NCBI GenBank assembly: GCA_016839585.1
Contig: JAEOTZ010000071.1
Coordinates: 1 to 64,000 of the forward strand
Length of the DNA: 64,000 bases
From: Promethearchaeota archaeon
GTDB taxonomy: Archaea > Asgardarchaeota > Lokiarchaeia > Sigyniarchaeales > SOKP01
Reading direction: 5' to 3'
Shown piece after piece: positions 36,393 through 46,040 of this stretch. The notes beneath the pieces are model-generated. The model saw only the letters and a list, made by a program, of their open reading frames with translations, was not told where the DNA came from and did no database searches. The stretch's first letter is position 1, and each line of letters begins with the position of its first letter. A program made the position numbers and the translations under genes.

Positions 36393-36473
36393 AAATTTCA
36401 AATTTTATGAAAACATTTAAATAGTTAAATTACATAATTATTATTGCAATTCTCAAATTTCAAATTTTATGAA
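36393..36473. promoter_or_regulatory. two exact 19-bp repeats bracketing the ABC-exporter promoter (candidate operators)
   Basis: The sequence AAATTTCAAATTTTATGAA occurs at 36393-36411 and again, without mismatch, at 36455-36473, 62 bases apart. Between them is a TATA-like TTTAAATA at 36416-36423, which would start transcription near 36447, so the second copy covers the start region and the ATPase start codon. Copies contain two AAATTT half-sites in tandem. Two tandem winged-helix regulator genes lie divergently next door; binding by their product is inferred. Confidence 0.6.
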
Positions 36474-36490
36474 TGGAGAAAAATAAAAAA

Positions 36491-37456
36491 ATGTCCAATA
36501 ATTTAATTGTAAAAACAAATAATTTAACAAAATACTATGGTAAAACACGAGGTATTGAAAACCTAAACCTTGAGATTTATAAAGGTGAAATATTTGGATT
36601 ATTAGGACCCAATGGTGCTGGAAAGACTACAACAATTCGATTACTTCTCGATTTAATCCGACGTACCTCCGGTGAGGCAGAGGTTTTCGGTTTGGATACT
36701 AACTTGCATTCTGTAGCAATTCATCAACGCCTAGCTTATTTACCTGGGGAGTTAGGATTATACCAAGAAAAGACAGGACTTCAGAATCTTGAATATCTGC
36801 TTGGGCAGTATAAAAACCATATTCCTAAACGTCGAATAAAAGATTTAGCTGACCGTTTAAATCTTGATCTAGATAAAAAAGTTAAAGAACTTAGTAAAGG
36901 CAATAAACAAAAAGTAGGTATTATTCTTGTTCTTGCGCCCGAAGTAGAGTTACTTATCCTTGATGAGCCAACTTCTGGACTTGACCCACTTATAACAAAT
37001 GATTTCTATAAAATGCTCCATGATCAACAAAAAGAGATAGGTTCAACTGTCCTACTGAGTTCCCATTTACTTCAAGAAGTTGAAAAAGTAGCTCATCGCG
37101 TAGGTGTTATCAGAGAAGGTTCACTTGTTGAAGTAGCTACTATTCAACAATTAAAACGTATGGCCCTAAAGGAAGTTAAAGTAGAATTCGCATCTATTGA
37201 AGAACTTCAAAAATATTCAGCCAAAATCCCTAGAGAACTAGCAGAAAATGTGATCTTAAAAGAAGCTCATATATCATTTACAATATCGAGAGATAATTTA
37301 CCTAAAGCTCTAGAAATCTTGTCCCAAATGCCGATTGTTGATTTAGATATTGAAAGTCCTGATCTTGAAGATATTTTTATAAAATATTATCAAACATCTT
37401 CAGTTGAAAAGGAATTAGTTGATAAATCAAAAAAAGAGGCTATGGAGGTGGAATAA
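36491..37456 (+). CDS. ABC transporter ATP-binding protein
   Basis: ATPase subunit of an ABC-2-type exporter. Visible: Walker A GPNGAGKTTT near residue 40, Q-loop region, the signature LSKGNKQKVG, Walker B LLILDEPTSGLD, and switch His in SSHLL. The C-terminal 90 residues form an extra domain common in drug/lantibiotic or Na exporters. ATG at 36491 is preferred because GGAGA lies 12 bases upstream; ATG at 36473 (six codons earlier, inside the repeat) is also possible. The next gene starts right after this stop, so they form an operon. Divergent regulators flank it. Confidence 0.92.
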   Translation: MSNNLIVKTNNLTKYYGKTRGIENLNLEIYKGEIFGLLGPNGAGKTTTIRLLLDLIRRTSGEAEVFGLDTNLHSVAIHQRLAYLPGELGLYQEKTGLQNLEYLLGQYKNHIPKRRIKDLADRLNLDLDKKVKELSKGNKQKVGIILVLAPEVELLILDEPTSGLDPLITNDFYKMLHDQQKEIGSTVLLSSHLLQEVEKVAHRVGVIREGSLVEVATIQQLKRMALKEVKVEFASIEELQKYSAKIPRELAENVILKEAHISFTISRDNLPKALEILSQMPIVDLDIESPDLEDIFIKYYQTSSVEKELVDKSKKEAMEVE

Positions 37457-38278
37457 ATGAAGCGCTTTATTAGATCAGTTAAAGTATCCCTATTAGAAAA
37501 AAAGTATATATTAATAATCCTTGGTGGAGTTATTGGATTACTTAGTTACTTTATTATATATATGGTAGAGGATATGGATCTTTCGGCAATAGAAGATATT
37601 ATTGCAGCGTGGCCAGAAGGTATGTTAGAATTTTTTGGAGACGTCGAAATATTTACTAATCCGTATGGATTCTGGGGTTTAGAGTTACTATCTTTTATGT
37701 GGCTATACGGAGGGATATATATCATCTATATGGCCAGTGGTCTTTTATCGCAAGAGGTAGAAGAGAAAACAATAGATCTTTCCCTTTCCAAACCAGTCAC
37801 TCGAGATCAATTTTTAGGTAGTAAAATAGCATTCCTTTACATATTCATTATGGCTACAATGGGTATCTTTTTCCTTATTACAATGGGCGGAATGGCATCT
37901 TCCTCGGTATTCCAAGATGAAGGACTTTATTTTGATCGATTATGGTTGACTTATATAATCGTTGTACTCTATCTTGGGGCGTTAGCAATGTTTGCCAAGT
38001 TTTTTTCAACTATTTTCCTTAACTCTAGAAAATCCATGGCATTAGGGGTGATGGTATTATTTCTAATGTTCTTCCTGGGTGAGTTCTACATATATATGGA
38101 CGAAGCAGTGCAAAATATAAAATATATTTCAGTGTTCTACTACTTTAATCCTTCTGATTATTTAGTGCATGAAGATTTCGGACTTTTCGTACGTGATTTA
38201 ATTGTTTTATATTTCATCAATGCTACCCTAATTTTTGCAAGCCTTGTTGTTTTCGATAAAAAAGATATTCCAATATAA
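37457..38278 (+). CDS. ABC-2 type transporter permease
   Basis: Membrane partner of the preceding ATPase: 273 residues with six hydrophobic segments and a long first extracellular loop with acidic residues. The SQEVEEKTIDLSLSKPVTR segment between segments two and three is a hallmark of ABC-2 permeases. The start ATG directly follows the ATPase stop, with GGAGGTGG upstream as ribosome-binding site. The substrate is unknown. A nine-base T run follows the stop. Confidence 0.88.
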   Translation: MKRFIRSVKVSLLEKKYILIILGGVIGLLSYFIIYMVEDMDLSAIEDIIAAWPEGMLEFFGDVEIFTNPYGFWGLELLSFMWLYGGIYIIYMASGLLSQEVEEKTIDLSLSKPVTRDQFLGSKIAFLYIFIMATMGIFFLITMGGMASSSVFQDEGLYFDRLWLTYIIVVLYLGALAMFAKFFSTIFLNSRKSMALGVMVLFLMFFLGEFYIYMDEAVQNIKYISVFYYFNPSDYLVHEDFGLFVRDLIVLYFINATLIFASLVVFDKKDIPI

Positions 38279-38287
38279 TTTTTTTTT
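38279..38287 (+). terminator. T-tract terminator after ABC permease
   Basis: Nine T in a row directly after the stop codon at 38276-38278, a strong archaeal T-tract. The following 350 bases hold no convincing gene. Confidence 0.6.
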
Positions 38288-38629
38288 CTTATTTTATGTA
38301 ATTTATGAATTTTTTAAGAAAAAATGATATCCTATTCGTAAGAAAAAGCTCCTTTATTATGATAAATGAAAAAGAATTTGTAAAATTTATGAAATCGAAT
38401 ACATTTTTGATCCATGAACTGTTTCTATTAGTTTCATTAGTTTCTATGAGAACAGTAAGCAAAAAAAACTTCTTAATAAATCTTTAAGAAATTATATTAC
38501 TTTCATATTAACACCCATAACAAATTTTATAAGGTACGTTATCTTTATTATTAAAATTCAAAAATTTAATATTTAATTCATTTAAAGTTAAATTAAATGT
38601 TATTAACTTTAAGATCGGTGATCTTAGAA
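38288..38629. other. about 340-base AT-rich spacer upstream of IMP dehydrogenase
   Basis: No gene is supported here. A 60-codon frame (38305-38487) has no ribosome-binding site, no family resemblance and a low-complexity look, so it is not called. The last 60 bases contain TTTATAAGGTAC (around 38525-38540) and A/T blocks that may serve the guaB promoter; no hairpin or riboswitch-like conserved structure was recognised. Confidence 0.4.
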
Positions 38630-40096
38630 ATGACAGATACTTATAGAAAGAAAGTCCATTACAAAGACCTTATAGCAACTTTTGATGACGTTTTGATATT
38701 GCCAGGCTTTACTAATTTTAATCCTAATGAGGTAGATGTATCTTCGAATATAGGAAAATATTATTTACAACTCCCTATTATGTCAGCTGCGATGGATACA
38801 GTAACAGAAGAGGAAATGGCAATAAAAATGGCTTTGAATGGGGGATTGGGTGTATTACATCGAAATTGTTCTTATGAAAGGCAATTAGAGATGTGTCGAA
38901 TAGTAAAAAGAGCACGATCTTTTGTTATTGATGATGTAGCTACTATTAGTCCTAATGCCCCATTAACAAAAGCAAAATTTATGATGGATAACTATAATAT
39001 AAGTGGTATCGTCGTTGTAAATGAAAGTAAGAAAGTTTGTGGTATTTTCACTAAGAGAGACATTCCCTTCTTAGAAAAAGATATAAAAAATGGGATTATA
39101 AAAGATTATATGACAAAGCATGTTATTTCTATTAAACCTGGAGCCTCAAGAGAAGAAGCCTTAAAGATTTTATATGAATCGAGAAAAGAAAAACTACCAA
39201 TTATAGATGATAAGGGTTATTTAAAAGGCTTAATTACAAAAAAAGATTTAGCTCCTGAATTTCCATTAGCATCAAAAGATGAAGAGGGTCATTTATTATG
39301 TGCTTTAGCATTATCTCCCAAATTTCCAGAATCTAGTCATGCACAAAATTTATTAAAAGAAATTGAAAAATATGTTGATATGTTCTTTATTGATGTTGCT
39401 GATTTTTATAAGAAAAGTGATATAGAAGATACTGTAAAATTAATGAGATTTTTAGAATCTGATTTTATATTAGGAAATATAGGAACTTATCAAGCTGCTG
39501 AACATATAATAACAAAATGTGATTTTGTTGAAGATCAATTTATTGGCTTGAAAGTTGGTATGGGTTCAGGTTCAATTTGTACAACTTCAATACAAACGGG
39601 TGTAGGAGCGCCTACACTTTTTGCTACAGCACAAGCTGCTGATGCTATACAAGATTATAATCCCAAATTATCCTTAATCGCAGATGGTGGATTCAAAAAT
39701 CCAGGGGATATTCCTAAAGCAATATCTGCTGGAGCAGATTTAGTTATGTCAGGACATTTCTTTGCTGGTTGTACAGAAAGTCCAGGATTATTAGATACAA
39801 TACAAGGTCGTAAAGTTAAAGTTTATAGGGGAATGGGAAGTACAGAAGCCCGAACTTCTGGATATGTTTCAGATAGATATGGAAAAGGATCAAAAATGTT
39901 AACTGAAGGAGTAAGTGATTATGTTCCCTATACTGGTGATTTATTAGGCGTTTTATCAACATTAAAAGAAGGATTAATTAATGGTATGATATATGCAGGT
40001 GCTGGAAGTATAAAAGAGATGAGAAATGCTGAACTTGGAATTGTTACCCCCATAGGTCAGAGAGAACAAAAACCACACGATCTTCTTGGATATTAG
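38630..40096 (+). CDS. guaB: IMP dehydrogenase with CBS domains
   Basis: Oxidises IMP to XMP, committing purines to GMP. From the ATG at 38630 it has 488 residues; the upstream ATG at 38597 would add eleven unlikely residues. It has the substrate loop GSGSICTT (catalytic Cys), two CBS domains in the middle (MTKHVISIKPG and LPIIDDKGYLKGLI), the flap RGMGS and an Arg-Tyr pair in SDRYGKGS that is essential in IMPDH. Two places are closer to GMP reductase: TQTGVGAP after the catalytic loop and AGCTESPG. The Arg-Tyr pair favours IMPDH. The gene is followed by purH. Confidence 0.88.
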   Translation: MTDTYRKKVHYKDLIATFDDVLILPGFTNFNPNEVDVSSNIGKYYLQLPIMSAAMDTVTEEEMAIKMALNGGLGVLHRNCSYERQLEMCRIVKRARSFVIDDVATISPNAPLTKAKFMMDNYNISGIVVVNESKKVCGIFTKRDIPFLEKDIKNGIIKDYMTKHVISIKPGASREEALKILYESRKEKLPIIDDKGYLKGLITKKDLAPEFPLASKDEEGHLLCALALSPKFPESSHAQNLLKEIEKYVDMFFIDVADFYKKSDIEDTVKLMRFLESDFILGNIGTYQAAEHIITKCDFVEDQFIGLKVGMGSGSICTTSIQTGVGAPTLFATAQAADAIQDYNPKLSLIADGGFKNPGDIPKAISAGADLVMSGHFFAGCTESPGLLDTIQGRKVKVYRGMGSTEARTSGYVSDRYGKGSKMLTEGVSDYVPYTGDLLGVLSTLKEGLINGMIYAGAGSIKEMRNAELGIVTPIGQREQKPHDLLGY

Positions 40097-40237
40097 GTTA
40101 TACTTTAAGTTGCGTTATTTTGTTATTAAAATATTTACTTATTAAAGATCTATTAAATAATTTATAACAATAACAAACTTTTTTTTATCATTGGAATTGC
40201 TATTATATGTAATTAGAATAGAATGAAATGATTTTTT

Positions 40238-41842
40238 ATGAAGAAAATAGAAAGAGCAATTGTAAGTGTTTTTGATAAGAGTGGAGTTATTAATTTTGTA
40301 AAAGTTCTAGTAAATGAATTCGGGGTTGAGATCTTGTCAACAGGTGGAACAGGGAAATTATTGAAACAAAATGGAATTAAATTTACTAAAATTTCAGAAT
40401 ATACAGAATCACCAGAAATGTTTGATGGAAGAGTAAAAACATTACACCCTAAAATAGAGGGTGGAATTCTTTATCGTAGAAATTTAGAGAATGATCTTTA
40501 TGATGCCGTTAGATATAATATTAAACCAATAGATATGGTCGTTTGCAATTTATACCAGTTTAAAGAAGTATTAGAAAAGCCCGGGATCAAACTTGAAGAT
40601 GCATTAGAGATGATAGATATAGGGGGACCAACGATGATTAGAGCGGCTGCCAAAAATTTTCCTGATGTTATTGTGGTTCCTAGTCCTAACTATTATGATG
40701 AAATTATTAATGAGTTAAGAGAGCACAAAGGTGCCATAACAGAGCAGACTCGTTTAATATTGGCTCAGCAAGTTTTTACAATTATAGCAGACTATAATGC
40801 TGTTATTGCAAATTATTTACAAAAATATTATAACCCAACAGCTTTATTTCCTAATACAATAATTAAAGTTTATGATAAAATCCAAGAATGTAGATATGGA
40901 GAAAATTGGGATCAAGCAGCTGCTTATTACAAAGATGCTTCATCAAAATATGGTTTGCATAACTTAATCCAACTAAGTGGAAAAGAAATTTCGTTTAATA
41001 ACTATCTTGATATTGACACTTGTATACAAATGCTTCTTGACTTCAAAACAGAAAATTATATTACTACAATATTGAAACATACTTCTCCAAATGGAGTGGC
41101 AATAGATAAGAAAAGTCAACTTAAATCAGTTCAGATGGCATTTAAATGTGATCCATTATCTGCTTTTGGAGGAATCTGGGGAATGAATCAAGAACTAACA
41201 GAAACAGTTGCAGATTATATTGTAAATAAAGAAAACATATTTATTGAAGTTATAATGGCTCCTTCATTCGAATCAGAGGCTTTAAAAATTTTAAAAGCTA
41301 AGGAAAACATGATAATATTAGAATTAGTAGATATCCTTAATATGAGAGATGAAATATATAAAAATTTAGAAATTCGAGGAGTTTTAGGTGGGGTTTTACT
41401 CCAAGAATATGATAGCAAAGAGGTTATTAAAGAATGGAAAGTAGTTAGCAAAAAAAAAGTAAGCGAAAATGAAAGAGAAGCGTTAATCTTTGCATATAAA
41501 GTTTCAAAATGGACTAAATCAAATTCAGCATGTTTCGCTCAAACTTACAACAACGGAATTTATACAATAGGAATTGGTGCTGGACAGCAAAGTAGAGTTC
41601 ATGTAGTGAAGTTAGCTATTCAAAAAGCGGTGGAGTTCGGACATAAAGCAGGTCTAAAGAATTCTGTTATGGGTACAGATTCCTTTTTTCCATTTCCTGA
41701 TGGCTTAGAAGTTGCTGTTGATGCTGGAGCAAAAGCAATTATTAATCCAGGTGGATCAATTAGAGATGAAGCAGTAATTAAACGGGCAAATGAATTAGGT
41801 TGTGCTTTAGTATTTTGTGGTAAAAGAGTATTTCGACATTAA
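40238..41842 (+). CDS. purH: bifunctional AICAR formyltransferase / IMP cyclohydrolase
   Basis: Last two steps of IMP synthesis: formylation of AICAR by 10-formyl-THF and ring closure. The N-terminal cyclohydrolase (about residues 1-195) has LSTGGTGKLL, FDGRVKTLHPK and IGGPTMIRAA. The C-terminal transformylase carries the catalytic LKHTSPNG (Lys-His), SDPLSAFGG-like CDPLSAFGG, and NPGGSIRDE. The 534 residues match the family. Its need for 10-formyl-THF ties it to folD (52.5 kb) and ftcD. It follows guaB after 140 bases. ATG start. Confidence 0.96.
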   Translation: MKKIERAIVSVFDKSGVINFVKVLVNEFGVEILSTGGTGKLLKQNGIKFTKISEYTESPEMFDGRVKTLHPKIEGGILYRRNLENDLYDAVRYNIKPIDMVVCNLYQFKEVLEKPGIKLEDALEMIDIGGPTMIRAAAKNFPDVIVVPSPNYYDEIINELREHKGAITEQTRLILAQQVFTIIADYNAVIANYLQKYYNPTALFPNTIIKVYDKIQECRYGENWDQAAAYYKDASSKYGLHNLIQLSGKEISFNNYLDIDTCIQMLLDFKTENYITTILKHTSPNGVAIDKKSQLKSVQMAFKCDPLSAFGGIWGMNQELTETVADYIVNKENIFIEVIMAPSFESEALKILKAKENMIILELVDILNMRDEIYKNLEIRGVLGGVLLQEYDSKEVIKEWKVVSKKKVSENEREALIFAYKVSKWTKSNSACFAQTYNNGIYTIGIGAGQQSRVHVVKLAIQKAVEFGHKAGLKNSVMGTDSFFPFPDGLEVAVDAGAKAIINPGGSIRDEAVIKRANELGCALVFCGKRVFRH

Positions 41843-42086
41843 TTTTTACATAAAAAAATGGAATTTAAATTATTATTAATATGTTTAAAATTTAATATTT
41901 TGATAGGTTATATCTTTTAAGCAAATTCATCTTACAAGAAAAAAAAATTTATAAAGTTCTAAATATAATTTTATAATACTCAAAAAATCATTTAAACTTT
42001 TAAATATTAATATTTTAAATGAGGAGAGTATTTGAATTGTATATAAATCGTAAATAATTTCTTTAGTAGAGGGATCCTTTTAAAAC

Positions 42087-42374
42087 ATGGATTTTTTCTT
42101 AAAAAACTTGAAGGAAACAATTGATGCTATAAATAAATTAATAGAAAATAACGTAAACATTGTAAACACTAAAAAAATAAGAAGATGTTATAACATTAAA
42201 TCTTCAAATCGTTCAAAGATTAATTTTATTTGGAGATCATTGAATTACCTTGAAAAACAAGGAATTTTAGCAATTAATGGTGCCACAAACCCAAAAACTT
42301 ATAAAATCACGGCAAATGAAAAAATTAATGTTGAAAAGTTCCTTTCCCAGATTGATAAGAATGAAAAAATATAA
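42087..42374 (+). CDS. small winged-helix protein, putative
   Basis: A 95-residue basic protein. Residues about 25-85 look like a winged helix: helix-turn-helix (VNIVNTKKIRRCYNI, SKINFIWRSLNYLEKQGIL) then a wing (TNPKTYKITANEK). Such small archaeal wHTH proteins bind DNA or act as parts of larger complexes. AGAGGGA lies upstream of the ATG but at a wide spacing. It converges with the UFL1-like gene, only 25 bases from its stop. No named family. Confidence 0.65.
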   Translation: MDFFLKNLKETIDAINKLIENNVNIVNTKKIRRCYNIKSSNRSKINFIWRSLNYLEKQGILAINGATNPKTYKITANEKINVEKFLSQIDKNEKI

Positions 42375-42398
42375 AATTCATTCGAATTTTAAAACTCT

Positions 42399-45131
42399 TT
42401 AGATTAATTTCAAATTTTCGAGCAAATCATAATACTTTTTCTTGGATTCTTTATCTTCTGGGTTTTTTATAAGTCTTTTTTGATAAAAGATTATATTTGG
42501 ATATTTAATTTCTAAGTCATTGAATAATTTAATCCAGCCATAAAAGACTTTCATATGTTCGTAAACTTCAATATCTTCTTCGAAAGATTTAATTTCTTGT
42601 TTTTCTTTAACATCTTTTAGTAAACTCTTATATTTTTTAATGCTGAATCCTTGATCTCGTAGTAATTTTATATTCACCCTACGGATAAACGATTCTAACC
42701 CATCTCTCCAAAAAATATATTTTTCATTGAGGCGATCAATAGATTCTTCTACTGCTTTAATCTCTTTTGGATAGATCGTTTCATCCTTTTTAATTAGAAT
42801 CTTCTTTATTTTTTGAAATTCTAAATCGAATTTTTGAATATATGAATCCACCATCTTTGAAAATTCATGCAAATTTGTGTTGTAGTCATTTGCAAATAAT
42901 ACTTCATCACTTGAAAATGTTAATGAATTTTCATCAAAATGTCCCCTTAATTTGCGTCTTTTAACTAAATCATCAAAGATATTCCTTAAAAATGTGATCT
43001 CTTCTTCAGATAATTTCTTACCATAAAAAAGATCGTGAAAAGAAAAAAGAAAATTATTTTCTAGCATTAAATTCCGAATACCCCTTTCTGTGTAAAAAAG
43101 TATCTCATCTTCATTATTATAGAAAATTCCTTTTAATTTTCCATCCTCAAGTAAATCTTTAATTAAATCTTCTATTAAATTTGATTTTATATCAAAAGTT
43201 CCTAAAGAAAGATGATCAACAGATCTCGATTTATCAATTAGAGTATATTTGATATCATTTTTCGCATCCTCAATCCTTGCTGGACTAAAAATTATAGTGT
43301 CTCCTTTCTTCAAATAAGATAGCCCTAAATCATTTAAAAATTCGATAAATTTATCATCTTCCATTCCAGTCTTTTCAAGATATTCACTAATTTTTATTTG
43401 TTTTTGATTTTTGATTTCTTCTCCAATTAAACGAAGATTTTCGTCAATTTTTGTTAATATATGATTTTCTTCTATGTTCAATTCATTTGCCAATTCAATA
43501 ATTTGCTCTTTTTTTTCTTCATCTTCAGGGACTAAACTGATTTCGTCAATCCGCTCCTTTAAATACTTTGAATAATAAAAAATCTCTTTACTTTTATCCC
43601 AAATTCCACTTCTCAAATCAACATTATACTCTAAGATATCCATTAGCAATGTTTTCTTAATCAAAAATTTGTCTGATACCTTATTTATATTGAAAAATCC
43701 AACTAACTTTGAATTTTCAATTTCCGTTTTTATTTTTAACAAACCTAAGTTAGTTAACCACTGGGTTCCTTTATGAATGGTAGTTAAGTATTCTTTTGGT
43801 AAATTTTGAATTAATTTGATAAATTCTCTATCTAATAATCTCTCTCGATACGATTTTAAATCAATAATAATATTTTTAGCCGCTTCTGAATTAATTTGTT
43901 CTTTTATTTTTTTTAATGAGTAATAGGCATTTTTACTTTTTCCTAGTAACAGTTGCTTTTTTAAGGATTTAGCTATGGCTTGAATAAGATCGTGCAAAAA
44001 TTTAGGTGGAAGATAATTATAATTTTTTAAATTTACCATTCCATTTATTCGAAAATTGCTTATTAATTGCGATTTCAAATAGTTATAAGGATAAAAATTC
44101 CCTAGATTTGAATAAAACCCATTTATTATTTTCAAGTTGAGCAGTGTTTTTATGAAAATTTTTAATTCTGAATCGCTTTCAATTATTTGAGAAAAATTGT
44201 TAAATATCTTTTCATGAGATATTTTTTTATCTTCTTTGAAAAAATTAAGAAGTTTTTGCTTTTCAATCTCATAAATATAAATTACATCATCCTTTGATTT
44301 GATATAGAAATAAAATTTTTCATCTTTAAGTGAAGATTTTTTAAAAATGTTCATATAATCTCTTAATGTTATTTCATTGTCCTTAGATATTGCTGTGAAG
44401 TTAATCTTTTTCATTAGAAATTGATTATCTAATAAATTAATTAATTTACTAAGTTTTTGATTTTCTAAATCGTATTCTTCCAGAAATGGATAGAATCTTT
44501 TAATAAGATTTAGCAACTCAACAAAGATCTCAGAGTTTTTTTCATGAAAATGTGATTTTATCAATGATTTTGAAGCTTTTCTAAACTTATAGAGCTGATC
44601 AAAATTTAATTCAATGCAATAACTAAGTAATTGCAATAAAGAGATAATATTATCATTGCTTTTTTCGACCAAAAGGCTCTCTATAAATAAGTCTTTATTT
44701 GAAATGACTATTTCTTTGTCTTTTTTAACCAATTGTAATAAGAAATAATGAATATTATCTCTAACATCCTTAGATTCATCCAATAAAAATTGAATAAATT
44801 CAAGAGAGTATTTATTATAGTATTTACTCTTAGCCATAATTGCAAATCCAATTAAAATAATTGAATTTATTTTGAGTTTACTATTATCAGAGTGGAGAAA
44901 ACTTCCAACTTGTTCAATTAAACTTTCAGAAATTAATTCAAAGTTTTTCTCTGCTAAAATGCTCAGGATATAAGTTATAGGTATAGCGAGCGACTCTTGA
45001 TTGATTAATAAGTCTTCTAATTCATTAATTATTTTTAATGCTTTTGTAATCTTATTCTTCTCTAGATATTTATTAAGTCTATCAACAATGAAAATGAGAT
45101 AATTGTTTTCAAATTCTTTCAGATTGAACAT
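42399..45131 (-). CDS. HEAT-repeat plus winged-helix protein, UFL1-like
   Basis: A 910-residue cytosolic protein. Residues about 1-215 are helical HEAT/ARM-like repeats (NSIILIGFAIMAK, KDVRDNIHYFLLQLVKK). The middle is helical. From about residue 590 several winged-helix units follow, with the repeating feature (E/D)GKLKGIFYNNEDEILFYTE and later RRKLRGHFDENSLTFSSDEV, which run parallel to UFL1, the eukaryotic UFM1 E3 ligase, in order and spacing (ISEYLEKT..., IIFSPARIEDAKNDIKYTLID, then the GKLKG wing). The C-terminus is coiled (DGLESFIRRVNIK). UFL1-like proteins have been listed as Asgard eukaryote signature proteins. No RING or HECT is seen; UFL1 does not need one. ATG at 45131 taken; TTG two codons upstream possible. 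Function inferred. Confidence 0.7.
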   Translation of the reverse strand: MFNLKEFENNYLIFIVDRLNKYLEKNKITKALKIINELEDLLINQESLAIPITYILSILAEKNFELISESLIEQVGSFLHSDNSKLKINSIILIGFAIMAKSKYYNKYSLEFIQFLLDESKDVRDNIHYFLLQLVKKDKEIVISNKDLFIESLLVEKSNDNIISLLQLLSYCIELNFDQLYKFRKASKSLIKSHFHEKNSEIFVELLNLIKRFYPFLEEYDLENQKLSKLINLLDNQFLMKKINFTAISKDNEITLRDYMNIFKKSSLKDEKFYFYIKSKDDVIYIYEIEKQKLLNFFKEDKKISHEKIFNNFSQIIESDSELKIFIKTLLNLKIINGFYSNLGNFYPYNYLKSQLISNFRINGMVNLKNYNYLPPKFLHDLIQAIAKSLKKQLLLGKSKNAYYSLKKIKEQINSEAAKNIIIDLKSYRERLLDREFIKLIQNLPKEYLTTIHKGTQWLTNLGLLKIKTEIENSKLVGFFNINKVSDKFLIKKTLLMDILEYNVDLRSGIWDKSKEIFYYSKYLKERIDEISLVPEDEEKKEQIIELANELNIEENHILTKIDENLRLIGEEIKNQKQIKISEYLEKTGMEDDKFIEFLNDLGLSYLKKGDTIIFSPARIEDAKNDIKYTLIDKSRSVDHLSLGTFDIKSNLIEDLIKDLLEDGKLKGIFYNNEDEILFYTERGIRNLMLENNFLFSFHDLFYGKKLSEEEITFLRNIFDDLVKRRKLRGHFDENSLTFSSDEVLFANDYNTNLHEFSKMVDSYIQKFDLEFQKIKKILIKKDETIYPKEIKAVEESIDRLNEKYIFWRDGLESFIRRVNIKLLRDQGFSIKKYKSLLKDVKEKQEIKSFEEDIEVYEHMKVFYGWIKLFNDLEIKYPNIIFYQKRLIKNPEDKESKKKYYDLLENLKLI

Positions 45132-45150
45132 ATACAAAAATCTTAAATGT

Positions 45151-45879
45151 TTATTGAATTAAGTATTTTTTGAATGGTTCTATTTCTAAAAGATTCTCAA
45201 TATCTTGAAGAATAATCATTGGATTGGATTTCTCTAAGTCATATTTATTACCATGACCAGAAAGTAGAGCAATACTGTTTACTCCTGCATTTTTAGCACA
45301 TTCAATATCAGGAGGTAAATCTCCAATATAAAATACATTTTCTTTATTTATTGAAGAGATTTTTACTTCTTTTTTAATTTTCTTCAAAGCTGCAATTATT
45401 GGATATGCATTTGGTTTTCTATAAGGAGTATCATCACGAGAAATGAAAACAGAAAAGAATTTATCTAAATTAAGCCTCCTTCTAAAATCATTTAGCCTTT
45501 CTCCACTTGTATTTGATACAATTCCCAGAGGTAAACCTCCTTTTTTAAGTCTAATTAAAACTTTTTCTAAATTTTGCGTTAAAGTTTCATATTTCTCATA
45601 TTTAGGATAGGATCGTCTAAACTTAAAAAAAAATAAAATTCTTCTCCATCTACTAGGGATATAATGTTTATATACTCTGTAAACTTTAAGCAATGCTTTG
45701 ATTCTATTTTTTGAATCAGCTTCTTCAAAAAGACGAGCTAAATCAATAAGCCTTAAATTTTCTGTATTTTGCCAATTATAAAATTTTTTTCTTAAATACT
45801 TTAAAGCTGTATATTCGAGAGCTTTTTGAGTTATGATTACGCCATCAAAATCAAATAGAAGAATTGGAGGGTGAGACAT
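45151..45879 (-). CDS. HAD-superfamily hydrolase
   Basis: Phosphatase-like hydrolase with Rossmann fold. Visible motifs: DFDGVII (motif I, nucleophile Asp), VSNTSGERL (motif II, Ser/Thr), a Lys in the RKPNAYP segment (motif III) and GDLPPDIECAKNAGV (motif IV). Size about 243 residues from ATG at 45879 (an upstream ATG would add ten). It resembles phosphoglycolate phosphatase / pyrophosphatase types, but the cap sequence is not diagnostic. It lies 20 bases from the end of the UFL1-like gene upstream on the same strand, so they could be co-transcribed. Confidence 0.9.
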   Translation of the reverse strand: MSHPPILLFDFDGVIITQKALEYTALKYLRKKFYNWQNTENLRLIDLARLFEEADSKNRIKALLKVYRVYKHYIPSRWRRILFFFKFRRSYPKYEKYETLTQNLEKVLIRLKKGGLPLGIVSNTSGERLNDFRRRLNLDKFFSVFISRDDTPYRKPNAYPIIAALKKIKKEVKISSINKENVFYIGDLPPDIECAKNAGVNSIALLSGHGNKYDLEKSNPMIILQDIENLLEIEPFKKYLIQ

Positions 45880-46040
45880 AATGTGTATTTTAAAAGTGAG
45901 ATTTAACACTTAAATTTAATCATTATTAACACATAATAATATGAAATTCATTTCTATTTGATAGAAGACCCATTAAAGAAATAAGAAAAATAAAAAAAAT
46001 AAAAAAATAAATTTAATTTAATCCATGTGACACCCAGAAA

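Noticed and set aside
38305-38487. 60-codon frame before guaB
   Set aside because: No ribosome-binding site, no conserved motif, in an AT-rich spacer; not distinguishable from chance.
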